Assembly: GCA_021820845.1 (NCBI GenBank)
Contig: JAKADC010000013.1
Location: forward strand, 1 to 64,000
DNA: 64,000 nt
DNA from: Pseudomonadota bacterium
GTDB lineage: Bacteria > Pseudomonadota > Gammaproteobacteria > Burkholderiales > Thiobacillaceae
Reading direction: 5' to 3'
Made by a program: the position numbers and the translations under genes. The notes under the pieces were generated by a model. That model worked only from the letters and a program-made list of their open reading frames with translations. It was not told the DNA's origin and did no database searches. Within the stretch, counting starts at the first letter, position 1. The number at the start of each line of letters is the position of its first letter. Shown one piece after another: positions 37,840 to 46,707 of this stretch.

Positions 37840-40800
37840 ATGTTCAATCGCCTGATTGCCTGGTCGCTCCATAACCGACTGATTGTCCTCGCCATCACGC
37901 TGGTCTTGTTCGTCGCAGGCGGATACGCATTACAGCGGATGCCGGTAGACGTCTTCCCCGAGTTCGCTCCCCCTCAGGTGGTGATACAAACCGAAGTATC
38001 GGGAATGGCGCCGCAGGATGTGGAATCTTTGGTGACCTATCCGCTCGAGAGTGCGATCAACGGTACGCCGGGCGTAACCGATGTGCGCTCCAAAACCTCC
38101 GTGGGCCTGTCGACCATTACCGTCATATTCAGCGCAAATACCGATGTCTACCTGGACCGGCAACTGGTTAACGAGCGTATCCAGAACGTGCTCAGCCGGC
38201 TTCCCGCGGGGACCAGGCCGCCGGTGATGCTGCCCGTTACCTCTGCAGTAGGATGGCTGGTTAAATATGCCCTGACCAGCGATACCTTGTCCCCGGAGGA
38301 ACTGCGCACGCTGTCTGACTGGGAAATCCGCCCGCGCATTCTGGCGCTGGGCGGCATCGCATCGGTGGTATCCATTGGCGGTGAGGTCAAGCAATATCAG
38401 GTGCGTCTTGATCCCGACCGGATGCTTGCCTATCAGGTCAGCGCCGAAGAAGTGCGCAAGGCATTGGAGAAATCCAATATCAACGTGCCGGGTGCGTTTT
38501 TGCAGCAGCCCGGGCAGGAATTGATCGTCGGCGGTGTCGGGCGCATTACCTCGCTGGACGACCTGAAAAATACCATTATCGTGATGCGCAATGGCGCCCC
38601 GATCATGATCGGCAACGTAGCAGAGGTCGCCTTCGGCGGCGAGATCAAGCGTGGCGACGGCGCCTTCGCGACGAAAAATGCGGTAATCGGAACCATCTCC
38701 AAGGCCTACGGCGCGGATACCCTCACCACAACGTATAAGGTGGAAAAAGCGCTTGCCGAAATAAAAAAACAATTACCGGCGGGTGTCCAGATGGATGCGC
38801 AGGTATTCCGGCAGGCGAATTTCATCGAGACCGCGATTCACAATCTGAATGTGTCCCTGCTGGAGGGCGCGCTGGTCGTGATCGGGGTGCTGTTTCTGTT
38901 TCTGATGAACTGGCGCGCCTCGTTCATTACCTTTTTGTCCATGCCGGCCTCCTTCGTCGGCGGCATCCTGGTGATGCATGCCTTCGGCATCGGCATCAAC
39001 TCCATGACCCTGGGTGGTCTGGCGATCGCCATAGGCGAAGTGGTGGACAACGGCATTATCACGGTGGAGAACGTGGTGCGGCGATTGCGGCTAAACCGCA
39101 ATGCTGTACGTCCATTGCCACCGATCGAGGTGGTGTTCGATGCGGTGCAGGAAATCCTCAACTCGGTGGTGTATGCGACGCTGATCGTGATCATGATTTT
39201 CCTGCCGATCTTCTTCCTGCAAGAACTGGCCGGGCGCATCTTCAGTCCCCTTGGTGTGGCTTATATCGCTTCGGTGACAGCCTCTCTCGTGGTGGCGGTG
39301 ACCATGATCCCCGCCCTGTGTTATCTGCTGCTGGTGCGAAACAGGGAAAAGATGCAGGATGAAGGCGTGGTGCTGCATGCCACGGACAGCCGGGAATTGC
39401 TTGCTGACACCACACCGGCGGATGAAGCCGGGGAACGGGAGACCCGTTTTGTCCTCTGGCTGAAACGTCATTTCCTGCGCCTTTTGAACCTGGCATTGCG
39501 CAAATTCTGGTGGGTAGTGGGGCTGTCGCTGGCAGCGCTGGTGTCGTCGCTGGCCTTGTTGCCGTATTTCGGCCTGTCTTTCCTGCCTGAGTTCCGCGAA
39601 GGCAACTACATCGTCGCCATGACCACTTTGCCAGGTACCTCACTGGAAGAGTCGATGCGCCTGGGCGCCTTGGTGCGTCAGGATTTGCTCAAGTATCCAC
39701 AGGTGGTCTCGATTGATCAGCGCGCGGGCCGCAGTGACCTGGACGACGATGCACAGCCACCCAATTTCAGTGAATTCGACGTTCGGCTTGATTATTCAAA
39801 AAATCCGGATATGACGGCAGACATCCTGCTTGAGAAAATTCGCCGGGATCTGGTCGAAATACCGGGTGTCGTATTCAACGTTGGGCAGTTCATCGCCCAT
39901 CGGATGGATGAGGTGCAATCAGGGGTGCGCGCCCAGGTTGCCATCAAGATTTTCGGGAGCAATCTATCCACGCTGTATCAACTGGGACAGGATGTCCAGA
40001 AGGTGTTGCATAGCGTACCCGGTGCGGTGGATGTCAATCTGGAACAACAAATCAGCGTACCGCAAGTGACTATCAAGATAGACCGCAGCAAGGCCGCCCG
40101 TTATGGCATGACGGTCGGAGACATTGCGCGGGACATCCAGATGTCATTGAACGGGGAAGTCTTGTCCAGCGTGCAGGAAGGCAGCCGTACTTTTGACCTG
40201 TACGTGCGTCTGGAGTCGACAGCCCGTAACAGCGTCGAAGCAATCCGTGACCTCTTGGTGGATGCACCCGGCCTCAATCCTGACGGCAAGGCCAAGATTC
40301 CGTTGCGGGAAGTGGCTGACGTGGCGGTGCAGGACCAACCCTATTCCATCAACCGCGAAAGCGTACAGCGCTTGATTGTCGTTGGCTTCAACGTGCAGGG
40401 GAGGGACTTGGCAAGCGTGATCCGGGAGACGCAGTCCAAAATAGATGCCCAGGTCAAACTGCCGTCCGGCTACTACATCGAATATGGCGGCCAGTTTGAA
40501 AGCCAGCGCCAGGCCAACCAAACGCTATTAAGTTTCGGCGCGCTGGCCCTGCTGGGCGCCGTCATCCTGCTGTACAAGGTGTTCGGCACCTTCCGCGAGG
40601 CATTGCTGGTGCTGTTCAACCTGCCGCTCGCCATGATCGGCGGCATCGTTGCGCTCTATCTCGCCGGTGCGAACATGAGTGTGGCCGCAGTGATCGGCTT
40701 TATCACGCTGTTTGGCATTGCCACCCGCAACGGGATCATCCTGGTTACCCATTACAACCAACTGCGCCAGGAAGGAAAATCTTTGCAGGAGGTCGTAGTG

Positions 40801-41064
40801 CAGGGCACCCTCGACCGCTTGGTGCCCGTCTTGATGACGGCGGCCACCGCGGCACTGGGGCTGATCCCGCTATTGTTGGGGTCGCCAGTCGGCAAGGAGC
40901 TGGAACAACCGCTGGCGCAGGTGGTGCTGGGCGGTCTGGTGACCTCCACTTTTTTGAACATGATCGTCGTGCCCACGGTTTACAACCGCATCGAGCACTG
41001 GCGTGAACGGCGCCAACGCCGCCGCGCATCATTGTCGCCTATGCAGGAGGAGCAGTTGACCTGA
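37840..41064 (+). CDS. Heavy-metal RND efflux transporter, CusA/CzcA family
   Basis: The 1074-residue proton-driven pump has the usual 12 TM helices and two large periplasmic loops. N-terminus MFNRLIAWSLHNRLIVLAIT and VDVFPEFAPPQVVIQTEVSG match HME-RND proteins. TM4 carries AIAIGEVVDNGIITVENV, which differs from the DxGxxVDGAVVMVEN form of the second pump in this window and from the AIGAMVDAAIVMIEN of E. coli CusA. Length is typical. The substrate is probably copper/silver because of the CusRS-type regulator and the copper cluster next door, but the TM4 motif leaves this open. Confidence 0.94.
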   Translation: MFNRLIAWSLHNRLIVLAITLVLFVAGGYALQRMPVDVFPEFAPPQVVIQTEVSGMAPQDVESLVTYPLESAINGTPGVTDVRSKTSVGLSTITVIFSANTDVYLDRQLVNERIQNVLSRLPAGTRPPVMLPVTSAVGWLVKYALTSDTLSPEELRTLSDWEIRPRILALGGIASVVSIGGEVKQYQVRLDPDRMLAYQVSAEEVRKALEKSNINVPGAFLQQPGQELIVGGVGRITSLDDLKNTIIVMRNGAPIMIGNVAEVAFGGEIKRGDGAFATKNAVIGTISKAYGADTLTTTYKVEKALAEIKKQLPAGVQMDAQVFRQANFIETAIHNLNVSLLEGALVVIGVLFLFLMNWRASFITFLSMPASFVGGILVMHAFGIGINSMTLGGLAIAIGEVVDNGIITVENVVRRLRLNRNAVRPLPPIEVVFDAVQEILNSVVYATLIVIMIFLPIFFLQELAGRIFSPLGVAYIASVTASLVVAVTMIPALCYLLLVRNREKMQDEGVVLHATDSRELLADTTPADEAGERETRFVLWLKRHFLRLLNLALRKFWWVVGLSLAALVSSLALLPYFGLSFLPEFREGNYIVAMTTLPGTSLEESMRLGALVRQDLLKYPQVVSIDQRAGRSDLDDDAQPPNFSEFDVRLDYSKNPDMTADILLEKIRRDLVEIPGVVFNVGQFIAHRMDEVQSGVRAQVAIKIFGSNLSTLYQLGQDVQKVLHSVPGAVDVNLEQQISVPQVTIKIDRSKAARYGMTVGDIARDIQMSLNGEVLSSVQEGSRTFDLYVRLESTARNSVEAIRDLLVDAPGLNPDGKAKIPLREVADVAVQDQPYSINRESVQRLIVVGFNVQGRDLASVIRETQSKIDAQVKLPSGYYIEYGGQFESQRQANQTLLSFGALALLGAVILLYKVFGTFREALLVLFNLPLAMIGGIVALYLAGANMSVAAVIGFITLFGIATRNGIILVTHYNQLRQEGKSLQEVVVQGTLDRLVPVLMTAATAALGLIPLLLGSPVGKELEQPLAQVVLGGLVTSTFLNMIVVPTVYNRIEHWRERRQRRRASLSPMQEEQLT

Positions 41065-41154
41065 ATGAGCGCTTTTGCGGGTGCACGGCGCCTGCCGGTA
41101 AGCCGGGGTGTTACCCAGAGTTTTACTGATTCATCAACCAACGGAGAAAATGCC

Positions 41155-41589
41155 ATGAACCTCAAGAAAACCTGTGCCGCAGTATTTACCGCCATCCTGC
41201 TCGCCGGCACAGCCGTCATCCTGCCAGCACAGGCCAGCGAGGAGGCACCAGTGCAGATACCGGCGACGAGTGCTGCGGTCTGGCAAGCAATAGACCAACA
41301 GGTTGCAGCGTTAAGCAAAGCCATCCAAACGGGGGTATTCGGCGAGGTACACCATCACGCCTTTGCCATCCGCGATCTGGTGGCGGCCCTGCCGGCGCGT
41401 TCCACCTCGCTGCCCCCCGAAAAACTCGCACAGGTCAAGGCAAACGTAAAGTTTGTCGCCTCCCTAGCACAGCGACTGGACGCCACCGGCGATGCCAATG
41501 ACAAGGCCGGCACGGAATCGAATTTCAAAAAACTGCAGGGGATATTGGGGACGATCCGTGCGGATTATCCAAAAGCCGCCGGTAAATAG
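41155..41589 (+). CDS. Exported helical protein of the RND operon, unknown function
   Basis: A 144-residue protein with a signal peptide (MNLKKTCAAVFTAILLAGTA, cleaved near PAQAS). The mature part is all-helical, with a His cluster EVHHHAFAIRDLVAAL and a second helix pair SLPPEKLAQVKANVKFVASL. The His cluster could be a metal site. The internal ATG is chosen because the ribosome site ACGGAG and the signal peptide fit; the frame extends upstream to the base after the RND gene. Genes of this kind are seen next to Cus-type pumps; no function is assigned. Confidence 0.75.
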   Translation: MNLKKTCAAVFTAILLAGTAVILPAQASEEAPVQIPATSAAVWQAIDQQVAALSKAIQTGVFGEVHHHAFAIRDLVAALPARSTSLPPEKLAQVKANVKFVASLAQRLDATGDANDKAGTESNFKKLQGILGTIRADYPKAAGK

Positions 41590-41688
41590 TTTTGGAGGGA
41601 GGAGTCCATGCTCAATAAACAGAGCACAGATTTTAGCTCTCAGGGATAGATGCCCTCTTACAATTAATCGAATTGAATGGAGTTACAA

Positions 41689-42105
41689 ATGCGATATCTA
41701 AACCTTCCGGCCCTAACCCTTGTTCTCATCTTCTCGCAAGGCGCGCTTGCCCACACTGCAGAATATCTTGACACCCAAACCGCACCACATGGCGGGCAAC
41801 TGCGCATGGCTGGCATGTACCATTACGAGTTAGTGGTGAAACCCAAAGAAGTCAAGGTTTACGTCACTGATCACGCCGGAACCAAGCAGCCCAGCAAGGA
41901 CGCAAGTGGAACGGCCATCGTACTTTCCGGGAAAAACAGGGTCGTTATAAAGCTCGCCCCCGCCGGTGACAATGTCTTGAAAGGCGAAGGCAAGTTCACC
42001 CTGTCGCCCGACATGAAAGTGGTGGTTTCCATCGCCATGCCGGGACAGGCTACTGAGCAGGCGCGTTTTACGCCACTGCAAAGACCGAAGCCGGAAGGAA
42101 AGTAG
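41689..42105 (+). CDS. Exported beta-rich protein of the RND operon, unknown function
   Basis: The 138-residue product has a signal peptide (RYLNLPALTLVLIFSQGALA) and a mature domain starting HTAEYLDTQTAPHGGQLRMA with predicted beta strands (YHYELVVKPKEVKVYVTDHA; NRVVIKLAPAGDNVLKGEG). It resembles small periplasmic metal-associated proteins with His at the mature N-terminus. GGAG six bases before the ATG supports the start. Position downstream of the RND pump suggests a periplasmic chaperone or sink. The family is not recognised. Confidence 0.7.
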   Translation: MRYLNLPALTLVLIFSQGALAHTAEYLDTQTAPHGGQLRMAGMYHYELVVKPKEVKVYVTDHAGTKQPSKDASGTAIVLSGKNRVVIKLAPAGDNVLKGEGKFTLSPDMKVVVSIAMPGQATEQARFTPLQRPKPEGK

Positions 42106-42158
42106 CGTCATAGTGGCTTGTTCCCAAATTTTCTGGCTTTTGAAATTTGAAGTCTAGT

Positions 42159-42600
42159 TGTGATCTCTCAGTAGGTTGTTCACTCGGGGCCTACCCGGAG
42201 AATTGGGGCTGCGAAACCAAACCATAGCCCCGGAGCCCCGAATGAACAGCCATAAAAATGCCCGATTAACGCCTCGCGGTCGAGCCCTGCTCGTATCACG
42301 CATCCTCGACCACGGCCTGCGTCCGGAGGAGGCGGCAAAGGCCGCCAGCGTCAGCGTGTGCACCGCCTACAAATGGTTGTGCCGCTTCCGCGAGGAAGGC
42401 GTGGACGGGCTCGTCGATCGATCTTCATGTCCACAGCACTGTCCGCACGCGCTGATCGAGGCGATGGGAATACGTCCACATCGCCATCGACGATCATTTG
42501 CGCATCGCCACGGCCAGCGTGTACCCGGATGAATCGGCAACAAGCGCCTGCGCGGCGCTGTTGCAGGCGGCGCGCTACTACCGCAGTCTGGGCCACAACT
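42159..42600 (+). pseudogene. Truncated, internally deleted IS481-family element
   Basis: The left end, TGTGATCTCTCAGTAGG with GTTGTTCAC, matches the terminal repeat of the intact IS481-family copy at 48 kb. An ATG at 42242 opens MNSHKNARLTPRGRALLVSR (similar to the intact transposase). After about 75 codons the frame jumps to WEYVHIAIDDHLRIATASVY, part of the DDE core, so about 100 codons are missing. It ends abruptly near RYYRSLGHN, without the distal DDE residues or right end, at the edge of CopR box 2. Confidence 0.85.
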
Positions 42601-42620
42601 TACACCCTATGGAGGAGCGT

Positions 42621-42636
42621 ATTACAGGTTTGTAAC
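42621..42636. promoter_or_regulatory. Putative CopR/CusR box 2 (upstream of copA)
   Basis: ATTACAGGTTTGTAAC, matching box 1 at 14 of 16 positions. The flanks CCTATGGAGG, CGTCAGATT and GTTGGGC are also shared in the same spacing, which makes common ancestry or common regulation very likely. The copA start is about 150 bases downstream. Confidence 0.75.
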
Positions 42637-42789
42637 TCATCCGTCAGATTCGTGTTGGGCGCGCCTATGTAGGATGGCTGACGGTAAGAGGAGGTAGTCC
42701 TATGGATGAGCGAGTTTCCTGAAACAGGCGATCTATTTAATTAATCGGCCGGTGCCAAACATCTTTAGTCGATTGGAGGGCAGTTACGC

Positions 42790-44478
42790 ATGAGACGTTA
42801 TTCGAGACCACATTCTTTCGCCGTGCCGGATTTTCCACGCCGTCGATTCGTTCAGGGTCTTGCGGCGGGTGGCCTTCTGTTCGGTTTGCCGTCGCTTGCC
42901 ACACAAACTTGGGCTGCCGTCGCCGATACCGTGACAGGTAGCGCCCCGGTCCTCCAGGGTACGGAATTTGACCTCGTGATCGCGGAAACGCCGGTCAACT
43001 TCACCGGTCGTCCGCGCATGGCCACCACGATCAACGGCTCGATCCCGGGGCCAGTCCTGCGCTGGCGAGAAGGCGATACCGTCACCCTGCGGGTCACCAA
43101 CCGGCTCGCCGAGGAGACCTCGATCCACTGGCACGGCATCCTTCTTCCCTTCGACATGGACGGTGTGCCCGGCATCAGTTTCAAGGGCATCCCACCGGGA
43201 GAAACCTTCACCTACCGCTTCAAGGTGGCGCAGACCGGAACCTACTGGTACCACTCGCACTCCGGCATGCAGGAGCAGACCGGCATGTACGGCGCCATCG
43301 TCATTGAAGCGGCGGAAGGCGAGACGATACGCGCGGACCGCGACTACGTCATCCAGCTGTCAGACTGGACCGACGAAGACCCGATGCGGGTAATGCACAA
43401 GCTCAAGATGCAAAGCGATTACTACAATTTCAACAAGCCCACGGCGGTCGATTTTCTCCGCGACGCAGCCAGGAACGGGCTCAGTGCCGCCGTCGACGAC
43501 CGCAAAATGTGGCAGCAGATGCGCATGAACCCGACCGACTTGGCGGACATTTCCGCGTACACCTACACCTACCTCATGAACGGCAGCACCCCGGCCGGGA
43601 ACTGGACCGGGCTGTTCCGTCCGGGCGAAAAGGTTAGGCTGCGCTTCATCAACTCCGGCGCGATGACGTTCTTCGATGTGCGTATTCCCGGACTTAAGAT
43701 GACCGTGGTGCAGGCTGACGGCCAGGACGTCGAGCCGGTTACGGTTGACGAGATCCGCATCGGCGTGGCCGAGACCTATGACGTGATCGTCACGCCCAGG
43801 GAGGAGGCCTACACGATCTTTGCGCAGTCGATGGATCGCACCGGCTATGCGCGCGGCACGCTTGCCCCGCGCGCGGGCATGACAGCGGCAGTTCCCGCGC
43901 CGGACAAGCCCGAACCCCTCGACATGAGCGACATGATGGGCGACATGAGCGAGGCCGTGCGTGTGCGTCACGCCAGAACCGAGTACGGCCCGAGCACGGA
44001 CATGCGCGTCGACACGCCGCGCATCAACCTCGACGACCCCGGTGTCGGCCTGCGCGACAACGGCCGCCGTGTTCTCACCTACGCCGATCTACATACGATA
44101 GGCGGGCCGATTGATCCACGCGGCCCCGAGCGCGAGATCGAGCTGCATCTCACCGGCAATATGGAACGCTATACCTGGTCGATCGACGGGGTCGCGTTCG
44201 GCCAGTCCACGCCCGTGCATTTCCGCTACGGCGAGCGGCTGCGGGTCATTCTTCACAACGACACCATGATGACCCATCCCATGCACCTGCATGGCATGTG
44301 GAGCGAACTGGAAAGCTCCGACGGACGCTTCCAGGCGCGCAAGCACACCATCAACGTGCAGCCGGCGCAGCGCGTCAGCTTCCTCGTCAGCGCCGACGCC
44401 CTCGGCCGTTGGGCCTGGCACTGCCACCTCCTTATGCATATGGACGCGGGCATGTTCCGCGAAGTGGTGGTGGCATGA
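42790..44478 (+). CDS. copA: Copper-resistance multicopper oxidase CopA
   Basis: A 562-residue periplasmic oxidase that converts Cu(I) to less toxic Cu(II). The Tat signal has FPRRRFVQGLAAGGLL. Copper ligands are complete: HWHG (about 116), WYHSHSG (about 154), HPMHLHG (about 496) and HCHLLMHMDAGM (about 544), covering the type 1, 2 and 3 sites. A Met/Asp patch LDMSDMMGDMSEAV is a short version of the Met-rich loop of CopA proteins. First gene of the copper cluster and directly behind CopR box 2; copB follows after 31 bases. Confidence 0.97.
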   Translation: MRRYSRPHSFAVPDFPRRRFVQGLAAGGLLFGLPSLATQTWAAVADTVTGSAPVLQGTEFDLVIAETPVNFTGRPRMATTINGSIPGPVLRWREGDTVTLRVTNRLAEETSIHWHGILLPFDMDGVPGISFKGIPPGETFTYRFKVAQTGTYWYHSHSGMQEQTGMYGAIVIEAAEGETIRADRDYVIQLSDWTDEDPMRVMHKLKMQSDYYNFNKPTAVDFLRDAARNGLSAAVDDRKMWQQMRMNPTDLADISAYTYTYLMNGSTPAGNWTGLFRPGEKVRLRFINSGAMTFFDVRIPGLKMTVVQADGQDVEPVTVDEIRIGVAETYDVIVTPREEAYTIFAQSMDRTGYARGTLAPRAGMTAAVPAPDKPEPLDMSDMMGDMSEAVRVRHARTEYGPSTDMRVDTPRINLDDPGVGLRDNGRRVLTYADLHTIGGPIDPRGPEREIELHLTGNMERYTWSIDGVAFGQSTPVHFRYGERLRVILHNDTMMTHPMHLHGMWSELESSDGRFQARKHTINVQPAQRVSFLVSADALGRWAWHCHLLMHMDAGMFREVVVA

Positions 44479-44509
44479 CGCGGCCCGAACGAACGAGGAG
44501 AACGAAACC

Positions 44510-45457
44510 ATGACAAACAAACGGGTGAATTGGCTTGCCGCCGTGGTGCTGGCGCTCGGGTTGGCTTCCGCTTGGGCGCAGGAGCCAGCCGGGGCGATGA
44601 AGTCGATGCCGAGCATGGATCAGGGCAGCCAAGCCGGTATGGCGCAAGACACCGGGCAGGATATTGGCAACATGAATCAGAGTGGCGGCATGAACATGGG
44701 CTCCATGGACATGCAGGGCGGCTCCGCCCCGCCGGATGCGCGCGACCCGCATGCCTATTCTGGAGGCTATGCGCTCGACTCGGGGGCCTATGCGCTTCCC
44801 GGGCCGCGCCAACTGCGCATGGCCGACGAGCAAACCTTCGGCTCGCTGCTCGTCGATCGACTGGAGAGGCAGTATGCCAGTGAGGGCGACGCCACGGCTT
44901 ACGACGCGCAGGCTTGGTTCGGCCGCGATTTCGATCGTCTGGTCGTCAAGGCCGAGGGCGACGCCGCCCACGGCAAACTGCAGGATGCCCGGACCGAGCT
45001 GCTGTGGGGGCATGCCATTGCCACCTACTGGGACACACAACTGGGCGCGCGCTACGACAGCGGCGTGGGGCCGGACCGCGGATGGCTGGCCTTCGGCGTA
45101 CAGGGCCTCGCGCCCTACTGGTTCGAAGTCGACGCGGCCGCCTATGTGGGAAATGAGGGTAGAACCGCGTTGCGTCTGGGCGCAGAGTACGAGTTGCTGC
45201 TGACGCAGAAGCTCATTCTGCAACCCCGCATCGAAGTCAACCTATACGGTAAAAGCGATGAGGCGCGGGATATTGGCAGCGGTCTATCCGATGCTGCGGC
45301 CGGCTTGCGCCTGCGGTATGAGTTCACGCGTCAATTCGCACCGTATGTCGGCGTTGAACGAGCCAGCAAGTTCGGCAAGACCGCCGATCTGGCTCGCTCC
45401 GAAGGTGAGGATGCCGGCGTGACGCGGTGGGTTGCCGGCGTGCGCTTCTGGTTCTGA
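44510..45457 (+). CDS. copB: Copper-resistance outer-membrane protein CopB
   Basis: The 315-residue protein has a signal peptide (WLAAVVLALGLASAWA), a Met/Gly-rich N-terminal region (MKSMPSMDQG; SGGMNMGSMDMQGG) likely to bind Cu(I), and a C-terminal beta-barrel domain typical of CopB: TYWDTQLGARYDSGVGPDRG, LQPRIEVNLYGKSDEA, and a terminal Phe (GVRFWF) as expected for BAM substrates. GAGGAG precedes the ATG. Forms the standard copAB pair. Confidence 0.96.
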   Translation: MTNKRVNWLAAVVLALGLASAWAQEPAGAMKSMPSMDQGSQAGMAQDTGQDIGNMNQSGGMNMGSMDMQGGSAPPDARDPHAYSGGYALDSGAYALPGPRQLRMADEQTFGSLLVDRLERQYASEGDATAYDAQAWFGRDFDRLVVKAEGDAAHGKLQDARTELLWGHAIATYWDTQLGARYDSGVGPDRGWLAFGVQGLAPYWFEVDAAAYVGNEGRTALRLGAEYELLLTQKLILQPRIEVNLYGKSDEARDIGSGLSDAAAGLRLRYEFTRQFAPYVGVERASKFGKTADLARSEGEDAGVTRWVAGVRFWF

Positions 45458-45525
45458 TGTGCCCCCGGGCGCCTAGCGCAACGGGCTTTCTTGATTTTCC
45501 ATTTGACCTTACTGGAGAAACTTGT

Positions 45526-46047
45526 ATGAAAAAGACACTTTCAATCCTGATGCTTGGTGCGCTGCCGGCTATCGCGTGGGCGACAGGAGACCACGCCGGT
45601 GGCCATGGCATGCTAGGCCAGCAGATGATGATGCAAGGCCATGACATGCCCGGCATGCACGAGGAGGCGTCTGCGTCGATGGCAGGCAAGTCTGGCGACC
45701 CGGCCAAGGTGAGCCGCACCGTCGAAGTCACCATGGACGACTCCATGCGGTACACGCCTGGCACAATCAGCGTCAAGGCCGGAGAGACCATCCGATTCCT
45801 GGTCAGGAACACCGGCAAGATTCAGCACGAAATGGTGATCGGCACTCTGGACGAGCTCAAGGAGCACGCCGAATTGATGCGCAAGATGCCCGGCATGGAG
45901 CATGCCGAGCCGAACATGATCACGCTGAAGCCCGGCCAGCGCGGCGACATCGTCTGGCAGTTCGACAAGCCGGGGACCGTTGATTTTGCCTGTCTGATGC
46001 CCGGCCATATGGAGGCCGGCATGGTAGGTAAAGTGATGGTCGAGTGA
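45526..46047 (+). CDS. CopI-like cupredoxin (copper-binding protein)
   Basis: A 173-residue exported cupredoxin. After a signal peptide (KKTLSILMLGALPAIAWA) comes a His/Met-rich stretch (HAGGHGMLGQQMMMQGHDMP), then the cupredoxin fold with the first ligand in IQHEMVIG and the C-terminal ligand loop FACLMPGHMEAGM giving Cys, His and Met. This matches periplasmic CopI-type proteins that protect against copper in several betaproteobacteria. It follows copB by about 70 bases. A decayed partial copy of its C-terminus lies just downstream. Confidence 0.9.
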   Translation: MKKTLSILMLGALPAIAWATGDHAGGHGMLGQQMMMQGHDMPGMHEEASASMAGKSGDPAKVSRTVEVTMDDSMRYTPGTISVKAGETIRFLVRNTGKIQHEMVIGTLDELKEHAELMRKMPGMEHAEPNMITLKPGQRGDIVWQFDKPGTVDFACLMPGHMEAGMVGKVMVE

Positions 46048-46099
46048 CGGCAGCAGCATCCTTCGGCGCCGCGTGTCACATTTCTCCCGCTGTGTCGGC

Positions 46100-46222
46100 T
46101 TTGGTCGGCTGGGCGATATCGTCGGGCACCTCAACGGGGCCGGCGCGTTCGATTTCGCCCGCATGATTCCGGGGCGCTGCAAAGCCGGGATGGTGGGGCG
46201 GCGGATAGGGGTCGAGCCATGA
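46100..46222 (+). pseudogene. Partial duplicate of the cupredoxin C-terminus, ligands lost
   Basis: The frame reads FGRLGDIVGHLNGAGAFDF then ARMIPGRCKAGMVGRRIGVE before a stop. It aligns with the upstream cupredoxin end (GDIVWQFDKPGTVDFACLMP; GHMEAGMVGKVMVE). The Cys and His copper ligands are replaced by Arg, and no N-terminal part or start is present. Confidence 0.75.
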
Positions 46223-46243
46223 ACATCAGGGAGCCCCAACAAC

Positions 46244-46480
46244 TTAACCCGGCCGATGCTTCAAAGCTTCCAGGTCGACCAAACTGCAACTGGTTTTCCG
46301 CGTTGCCAGGCAGTCGGTATCGCCCGGCTTGTGTTCGAACGAACAGGGCCGCGCCCGGAGCATCTCCCAATCCTCAGGGGTGTAAGCATTGGGCGGCAGG
46401 TTCGGCGGGTAGTACACGCAGCCGAAGCAAAGCGCTTCAGGATCAACAGTGTTATCAAACATGGAACGTCTTGTTTTCAT
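46244..46480 (-). CDS. Small Cys-rich protein, unknown function
   Basis: A product of 78 residues (72 if started at the second ATG, 46462) with CFGCVYYPPNLPPNAY, then RPCSFEH, TDCLA and TSCSL, i.e. five Cys in a short acidic protein. It reads antisense to the copper operon. Protein-like composition and conserved-looking Cys spacing favour a real gene; the ribosome site is weak for either start. Could be a metal-binding or Fe-S-like small protein; no family recognised. Confidence 0.5.
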   Translation of the reverse strand: MKTRRSMFDNTVDPEALCFGCVYYPPNLPPNAYTPEDWEMLRARPCSFEHKPGDTDCLATRKTSCSLVDLEALKHRPG

Positions 46481-46619
46481 CGATTGAGAAGGGCCCAATT
46501 GCCTCTTCTTTTAAGCCACGACAGGGGCCTTTACGGAGTGGCAAGGCCGCTGGCAATGATCTCATACGCTTTCCAAACGGCCGAGGTTCTCCAGGGAGCG
46601 CGCCGATTACCGGACGAAG

Positions 46620-46635
46620 ATGACGTAAACGTAAT
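46620..46635. promoter_or_regulatory. Putative degenerate CopR/CusR box 3 (upstream of the DUF411 gene)
   Basis: ATGACGTAAACGTAAT matches box 1 at 10 of 16 positions, with the right half GTAAT conserved. The downstream flank CTGTCAGGTTGGTGTGGC corresponds to CGTCAGATTAAAGTTGGGC of box 1. The gene start is 72 bases further on. Confidence 0.5.
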
Positions 46636-46707
46636 CCATCTGTCAGGTTGGTGTGGCAAACCCCATTCTATATTGTATTGGATTCGATTCTTGGACATAG
46701 GATTGGT

